A program made the position numbers and the translations under genes. A stretch of 48,975 nt of DNA from Rhodospirillales bacterium (GTDB lineage: Bacteria; Pseudomonadota; Alphaproteobacteria; Rhodospirillales; Casp-alpha2), in assembly GCA_018662225.1 (NCBI GenBank), contig JABJGO010000001.1, positions 1-48,975 of the forward strand. The letters run 5' to 3'. The notes under the pieces were generated by a model. It saw only the letters and a list, made by a program, of their open reading frames with translations. It had not been told where the DNA came from and searched no databases. This document shows, in pieces, positions 45,365 to 48,975 of this stretch. How positions within the stretch are numbered: the first letter of the stretch is position 1; each line of letters opens with the position of its first letter.

Positions 45365-46456
45365 TTGACCAAAGAACTCACGCTCTCCATTGATGCGATG
45401 GGTGGGGATTCAGCCCCACAAATGACTGTTGAAGGCGTTGACTTAGCCCTCGACATGCTGCCGCACGTGCGTGTTCGACTGTACGGTGATGAAAAGCTGA
45501 TTGCCCCGCTCATAGCCCAGGGCTCGAACCGGCTGGCGGAGCGCGTCGTGCTCGTTCATACCGACGATGTGGTCACCAACGACGAGAAGCCATCGATTGC
45601 GCTGCGCAGCGGCAGAAACTCCAGTATGCGGCTGGCAATTAACGCGGTGCGCGATGGTGAGGCCGATGGGGTGGTCTCTGCTGGCAATACAGGCGCTCTC
45701 ATGGCGATGGCCAAGTTTGTCATGCATACACTGCCCGGCATTGATCGCCCGGCCATCGCGACCGTACTCCCCACCCGCCGCGGCCAGACTGTCATGCTTG
45801 ATCTGGGCGCCAATATCGAGTGCGATGTGGACAACCTGGTTCAATTTGCGGTTATGGGTGAAGCCTTCGCCCGCAAGGTGCTGGGCCTGGAAAAACCCAC
45901 TATTGGATTGCTCAATGTGGGTGTAGAGGGTGCGAAAGGCAATGAAGCGGTCAAAGGTGCATCGCTTATTCTTCAGGAAACCCATCTGCCGATCGAATTC
46001 TACGGATTTGTCGAAGGCGACGATATTGGCAAAGGTACCGTCGACGTCATTGTTACCGATGGCTTTACCGGCAACGTGGCGTTGAAAACCGCCGAGGGTA
46101 CAGCACGCCTGATCACCAGCTTACTCCGTGACGCCCTGACCAGTGGCCCGATGGCCAAGTTGGGGGCATTGTTGGCGAAACCGGCATTAATGGCCTTTAA
46201 GGAAAAATTTGATCCCCGGGTCCACAATGGTGCCATGTTCTTAGGGCTGAACGGTATTTGTGTGAAAAGCCATGGCGGTACAGATGCATTCGGATTTGCC
46301 AATGCGATTAAAGTTGCTGCGGTTCTGGTGGGTAACAACATCAATGATGAAATCAAGCATGACTTTGATGAACTGCATGCCGAAATTAGCTCAGGTGATG
46401 ACGCTTCTGCGGATGCGCCTGTGGATGCGCCTGTGGATACGGCAGTAAACGAATGA
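45365..46456 (+). CDS. plsX: Phosphate acyltransferase PlsX
   Basis: 363 residues from a TTG at 45365 with AAGGA nine bases upstream; the conserved [11 protein letters not shown] near residue 10 requires this start. Further motifs are [41 protein letters not shown] and [13 protein letters not shown]. It makes acyl-phosphate for phospholipid synthesis. The tail has a DAPV repeat encoded by a 12-base tandem repeat. It overlaps fabH by four bases. Confidence 0.94.
   Translation: MTKELTLSIDAMGGDSAPQMTVEGVDLALDMLPHVRVRLYGDEKLIAPLIAQGSNRLAERVVLVHTDDVVTNDEKPSIALRSGRNSSMRLAINAVRDGEADGVVSAGNTGALMAMAKFVMHTLPGIDRPAIATVLPTRRGQTVMLDLGANIECDVDNLVQFAVMGEAFARKVLGLEKPTIGLLNVGVEGAKGNEAVKGASLILQETHLPIEFYGFVEGDDIGKGTVDVIVTDGFTGNVALKTAEGTARLITSLLRDALTSGPMAKLGALLAKPALMAFKEKFDPRVHNGAMFLGLNGICVKSHGGTDAFGFANAIKVAAVLVGNNINDEIKHDFDELHAEISSGDDASADAPVDAPVDTAVNE
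46412..46438. repeat. 12-base tandem repeat at the plsX 3' end
   Basis: Two exact copies of GATGCGCCTGTG (46412-46423, 46424-46435) and the start of a third encode DAPV DAPV D in the unconserved tail of PlsX. The unit length keeps frame. Confidence 0.8.
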
Positions 46457-47439
46457 TGATGCAGCGCTCCTACATTGCGGGCAGCGGCTCATATCTGCCT
46501 GCACGACGGGTAACGAATCAGGAACTCTCCGAGACGGTCGACACCACCGACGAATGGATTGTATCGCGTACTGGAATTCGATCCCGCCATATTGCCGCTG
46601 ACGGTGAACTCACATCTGATCTGGCCTATGAAGCCGCCATCCGCGCGCTGGAACATGCCCAGACAGACGTTGATGATCTTGACCTGATCATCGTTGCCAC
46701 GACCACACCCGATCAGACATTTCCGGCCACGGCGACCAAGGTGCAGGCACGTCTCAACATGCGACACGGTGCCGCCTTTGATGTACAGGCCGTGTGCTCA
46801 GGCTTTATCTATGCGTTGTCTGTCGGTGACAATTTCATTCGTGCCGGACAGGCCAAGACAGTCCTGGTTATTGGTGCCGAGACGTTCTCACGGATTTTGG
46901 ATTGGGAAGACCGGAGCACATGCGTATTGTTCGGCGACGGTGCCGGTGCTGTTGTGCTTAAGGTTGACCCGGAAAATTCTGCGGGTAGCGGTGCCAATGC
47001 ACGCGGCATCCTGTCCACGCATTTACACTCGGACGGCAGGTACAATGAATTGCTGTATGTTGATGGTGGGCCGTCATCCACCCAAACAACCGGACACGTT
47101 CGAATGGTCGGTAAAGAGGTCTTCCGCCACGCCGTGACCAATCTTGCCGCCGTTGTTGATGAAGCCCTTGATGCCAATGATCTAGGCCGCCCTGATCTGA
47201 ATTGGTTGGTCCCGCACCAGGCCAATAAACGGATACTCGACAGCACAGCAAAGAAACTTGGCATGAGCGAAGATCAGATCGTCGTGACCGTGGACCGCCA
47301 CGCCAACACATCGGCGGCATCCATTCCGCTGGCGCTGGACGAAGCGGTGAAAGATGGCCGTATTCAGGCCGGACAATTGATCCTGCTCGAAGCTATGGGC
47401 GGCGGACTCACCTGGGGCGCCAGTTTGGTACGCTGGTAA
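46453..47439 (+). CDS. fabH: Beta-ketoacyl-ACP synthase III
   Basis: 328 residues. The catalytic triad is visible: Cys in [12 protein letters not shown], His in [11 protein letters not shown] and Asn in [10 protein letters not shown]. The C-terminal [13 protein letters not shown] is standard. It condenses acetyl-CoA with malonyl-ACP to start fatty acid synthesis. The ATG overlaps the plsX stop. Confidence 0.95.
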   Translation: MMMQRSYIAGSGSYLPARRVTNQELSETVDTTDEWIVSRTGIRSRHIAADGELTSDLAYEAAIRALEHAQTDVDDLDLIIVATTTPDQTFPATATKVQARLNMRHGAAFDVQAVCSGFIYALSVGDNFIRAGQAKTVLVIGAETFSRILDWEDRSTCVLFGDGAGAVVLKVDPENSAGSGANARGILSTHLHSDGRYNELLYVDGGPSSTQTTGHVRMVGKEVFRHAVTNLAAVVDEALDANDLGRPDLNWLVPHQANKRILDSTAKKLGMSEDQIVVTVDRHANTSAASIPLALDEAVKDGRIQAGQLILLEAMGGGLTWGASLVRW

Positions 47440-47508
47440 GCCATTTCAGGCGACGGTGTGTCAATTCTTTTATCTTGCAACAACCCTCACAATTTCCCGC
47501 CTTTGCCG

Positions 47509-47537
47509 TTGACGCCCTTCATGGCGCACGTTACCCT
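47509..47537 (+). promoter_or_regulatory. Candidate sigma-70 promoter of ihfA
   Basis: TTGACG (47509-47514), a 17-base spacer, TACCCT (47532-47537), 42 bases before the ihfA ATG. A good -35 with a moderate -10. Confidence 0.4.
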
Positions 47538-47579
47538 TTAGCCAACAATCAAAAAACATAGCGATATTAGGGAGCTACC

Positions 47580-47891
47580 ATGTCAGGCAAAACCGTAACA
47601 CGAGCCCAGCTAGGCGAAGCCGTGTATCAGGAGGTCGGACTGTCTCGTAATGAATCTGCGGACCTGCTGGAAAGCGTCTTGTCCTATATGGCCGACACAC
47701 TTGCGCAGGGTGAGACAGTAAAGATTTCTTCATTCGGCAGTTTTTCCATTCGCCAGAAAGGCCAACGTATTGGTCGCAATCCCAAGACCGGCGAAGAAGT
47801 GCCTATCCTGCCACGCAAGGTTCTCGTCTTCCGCCCATCTCAAGTCCTGAAAAGCCGGATCAACACCGGCAACACATCATCTGGCGAATAG
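47580..47891 (+). CDS. ihfA: Integration host factor alpha subunit
   Basis: 103 residues of the HU/IHF fold: [45 protein letters not shown]-like core (in parts [11 protein letters not shown] and [12 protein letters not shown]) and [12 protein letters not shown]. The Pro in RNPKTG is the DNA-intercalating residue. It bends DNA at regulatory and recombination sites together with IhfB. Confidence 0.94.
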   Translation: MSGKTVTRAQLGEAVYQEVGLSRNESADLLESVLSYMADTLAQGETVKISSFGSFSIRQKGQRIGRNPKTGEEVPILPRKVLVFRPSQVLKSRINTGNTSSGE

Positions 47892-47933
47892 CCGTTATTC
47901 GCAGACCGGGTGTGGCCGATAATAGTGAAGCCA

Positions 47934-48368
47934 ATGACCGCCGAAAATAATGAGCCATCACGGCCAGCCAAATCACCAAACGCATTTCGGACCATCAGCG
48001 AGGTTGCTCAGGAACTGGGCCTTCCGCAGCACGTTCTGCGATTCTGGGAAACAAAGTTCACCCAAGTAAGCCCCATGAAACGGGCAGGGGGCAGGCGTTA
48101 CTATCGCCCCGATGATGTGGCCCTGTTGGATAAGATCAGAAACCTGCTGCACAACGAAGGCTATACCATTAAGGGCGTGCAGAAACTACTGCGGCAAAAC
48201 GGTGTTAAGAATCTGCCAACAGCGACAGAACAGGCCTCGACTGATATCGCCGACGCGGCGATATCGGATAGGGTGCGAAGCCCGGAACTTGAGGCCGGAA
48301 TTCGAGCTTCAATCGCCGATCTGGAAGGGGTGCGCGACATCCTGCAAAACGCCCTTAAAACGGCTTGA
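47934..48368 (+). CDS. MerR family transcriptional regulator
   Basis: 144 residues from the ATG at 47934; GTG starts further up are possible. An N-terminal MerR winged helix ([21 protein letters not shown], in parts [11 protein letters not shown] and [22 protein letters not shown]) is followed by a helical tail. No metal-binding Cys are seen. This MerR gene directly after ihfA is standard in alphaproteobacteria; its target is unknown. Confidence 0.88.
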   Translation: MTAENNEPSRPAKSPNAFRTISEVAQELGLPQHVLRFWETKFTQVSPMKRAGGRRYYRPDDVALLDKIRNLLHNEGYTIKGVQKLLRQNGVKNLPTATEQASTDIADAAISDRVRSPELEAGIRASIADLEGVRDILQNALKTA

Positions 48369-48387
48369 ATTCTCTGTATTGAGGCGC

Positions 48388-48416
48388 TTGTACAGCTTGG
48401 TTTCCGAGCGTATAGT
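48388..48416 (+). promoter_or_regulatory. Candidate promoter of the tRNA-Pro gene
   Basis: TTGTAC (48388-48393), exactly 17 bases, TATAGT (48411-48416). It lies 45 bases before the tRNA and after the MerR stop. Confidence 0.55.
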
Positions 48417-48460
48417 GCGGCCCGCATCGCAACGATATTGCGATGGTATCCAAGGTTAAG

Positions 48461-48538
<78 letters not shown>

Positions 48539-48557
48539 ATCTTTTCAATGACTTAGG

Positions 48558-48588
48558 TAAAAAAAACAAAACCCCAGCCGGGGATTTG
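48558..48588 (-). terminator. Candidate minus-strand terminator facing the ABC permease gene
   Basis: On the minus strand CCCC-GGCT-GGGG (48072-range stem at 48572-48583) is followed by TTTTG and eight T. It would end transcription coming leftward from the permease gene about 195 bases away. The stem core is only four GC pairs with flanking A-T pairs and one mismatch. Confidence 0.45.
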
Positions 48589-48598
48589 AGGCCACAAT

Positions 48599-48632
48599 AA
48601 GGTCGCAACACGTGCGGCCTTCTCTATATTTT
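48599..48632 (+). terminator. Candidate terminator of the tRNA-Pro transcript
   Basis: AAGGTCGC (48599-48606), loop AACACGT, GCGGCCTT (48614-48621), then CTCTATATTTT. An 8-base-pair stem with one G-U pair about 60 bases after the tRNA. Confidence 0.45.
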
Positions 48633-48636
48633 AGAT

Positions 48637-48721
48637 AAACACGCCAATCCATTCCAATGTCCGCTTACTGCCCGAAAGCGGACGTGTTTCTGGGTCATCA
48701 AACATGTCTGCAAATGACCCA
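48637..48721. repeat. Nested inverted repeats, dispersed element candidate
   Basis: No gene is seen between the tRNA and the permease stop. AAACACG (48637-48643) pairs with CGTGTTT (48683-48689), GTCCGCTT (48659-48666) with AAGCGGAC (48676-48683), and TGGGTCAT (48691-48698) with ATGACCCA (48714-48721). The CCCGAAAGCGGAC core (48671-48683) is shared with 1274-1286. It resembles a small palindromic dispersed repeat of unknown family. Confidence 0.5.
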
Positions 48722-48782
48722 TAGCAGAAGTTTGGCCTAGTTATCGACAGATGCCCGCAATCGGCCAGAAGCGGAAAGGTCT

Positions 48783-48975
48783 TTATTCTTTCTCTGATTG
48801 CCGCAGCAAGTAGACTGACAGCACGATTAACCCGAGTGACAACACAACAATCACTATTCCGACGGCATTTATTTCCGGTGTGATACCACGCCGGAGTGTG
48901 GAGTAGATGTACATTGGCAAGGTGTTATCTCGCCCAGTGAGGAAGAACGTCACCGGGATTTCGTCGAATGAAACA
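48783..48975 (-). CDS. ABC transporter permease, PotC-type (spermidine/putrescine), C-terminal fragment
   Basis: 64 codons entering from the right edge and ending in TAA at 48783-48785. The protein reads SFDEIPVTFFLTGRDNTLP then YIYSTLRRGITPEINAVG and a last membrane helix ending QSEKE. The SFDE...TFFLTG...LPMYIYS pattern is typical of PotC/YdcV permeases of polyamine or related importers. The N-terminus lies outside the window. Confidence 0.85.
   Translation of the reverse strand, partial: VSFDEIPVTFFLTGRDNTLPMYIYSTLRRGITPEINAVGIVIVVLSLGLIVLSVYLLRQSEKE

Noticed and set aside
47884-47901. Hairpin CGAATA/TATTCG after ihfA as a terminator
   Set aside because: The six-base AT-rich stem has no T tract, and the MerR gene follows closely in the usual co-transcribed order.

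Overview
The window is a stretch of alphaproteobacterial core chromosome. The base composition is moderate, and the gene order is characteristic: rpoZ - long RelA/SpoT - acpS - lepB - rnc - era - recO - parC; glyA - nrdR - ribD - ribE - ribB - ribH - nusB - thiL; and bamE / cytochrome bc1 chaperone - DUF177 - rpmF - plsX - fabH - ihfA - MerR - tRNA-Pro. Small lineage proteins (DUF4170, DUF465/YdcH-like, DUF6898-like, DUF6314) and a FliL-like protein point to a Rhodospirillales-type, probably motile and possibly marine organism. The genus cannot be fixed from this sequence alone.

Layout. 1-1226 is an IS30-family element whose outer terminal repeat starts at base 1, so the window opens at an insertion sequence end; its transposase carries an in-frame TGA. 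1428-9522 holds pncC/cinA and pgpA, an M23 peptidase with a bactofilin (cell shape), an alpha/beta hydrolase with a soluble lytic transglycosylase, dapA, smpB and two small conserved proteins. 9523-12308 is a less conserved island: a FolD homologue with altered catalytic residues, a small Lys/Glu-rich protein of unknown family, and an overlapping pair made of a NYN-domain protein and a family 5-type uracil-DNA glycosylase. 12451-22409 is a long run of forward housekeeping genes from folK to parC (folate, transcription, stringent response, CoA transfer to ACP, secretion, RNA processing, repair, topoisomerase IV). 22473-32598 is a mosaic: bioY, DUF6314, an aminoacyl-tRNA-protein transferase, motA-motB, a membrane-anchored FAM173-like methyltransferase, a penicillin-acylase family hydrolase, cheW, hemB and an O-acetylhomoserine sulfhydrylase. 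32799-40896 runs from a DUF6898-like protein and rpiB through glyA and nrdR to the riboflavin genes, nusB, thiL and a FliL-like protein. 41087-43180 is a proton-pumping pyrophosphatase. 43258-48538 is the bamE to tRNA-Pro block. The 3' edge holds terminators, a repeat-rich intergenic region and the C-terminus of a PotC-type ABC permease running in from the right.

How the genes work together. The riboflavin set (ribD, ribE, ribB-type, ribH) is nearly complete, but the C-terminal GTP cyclohydrolase II-like half of the RibB protein lacks the zinc cysteines, so the committed step must be encoded elsewhere. plsX and fabH supply phospholipid and fatty acid initiation with acpS upstream in the window. 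motA, motB, cheW and the FliL-like gene are motility parts scattered among housekeeping genes.

No CRISPR array, phage, integrative element, biosynthetic cluster or defence island was seen. No intergenic gap exceeds about 300 bases; the longest (9523-9815, 293 bases) holds a perfect TATAAT and an inverted repeat but no gene. The best candidates for something under-described are the FolD-like protein lacking the cyclohydrolase lysine, the membrane-tethered FAM173-like methyltransferase, the NYN/uracil-DNA glycosylase pair, and the dispersed inverted repeats shared by the two ends of the window.
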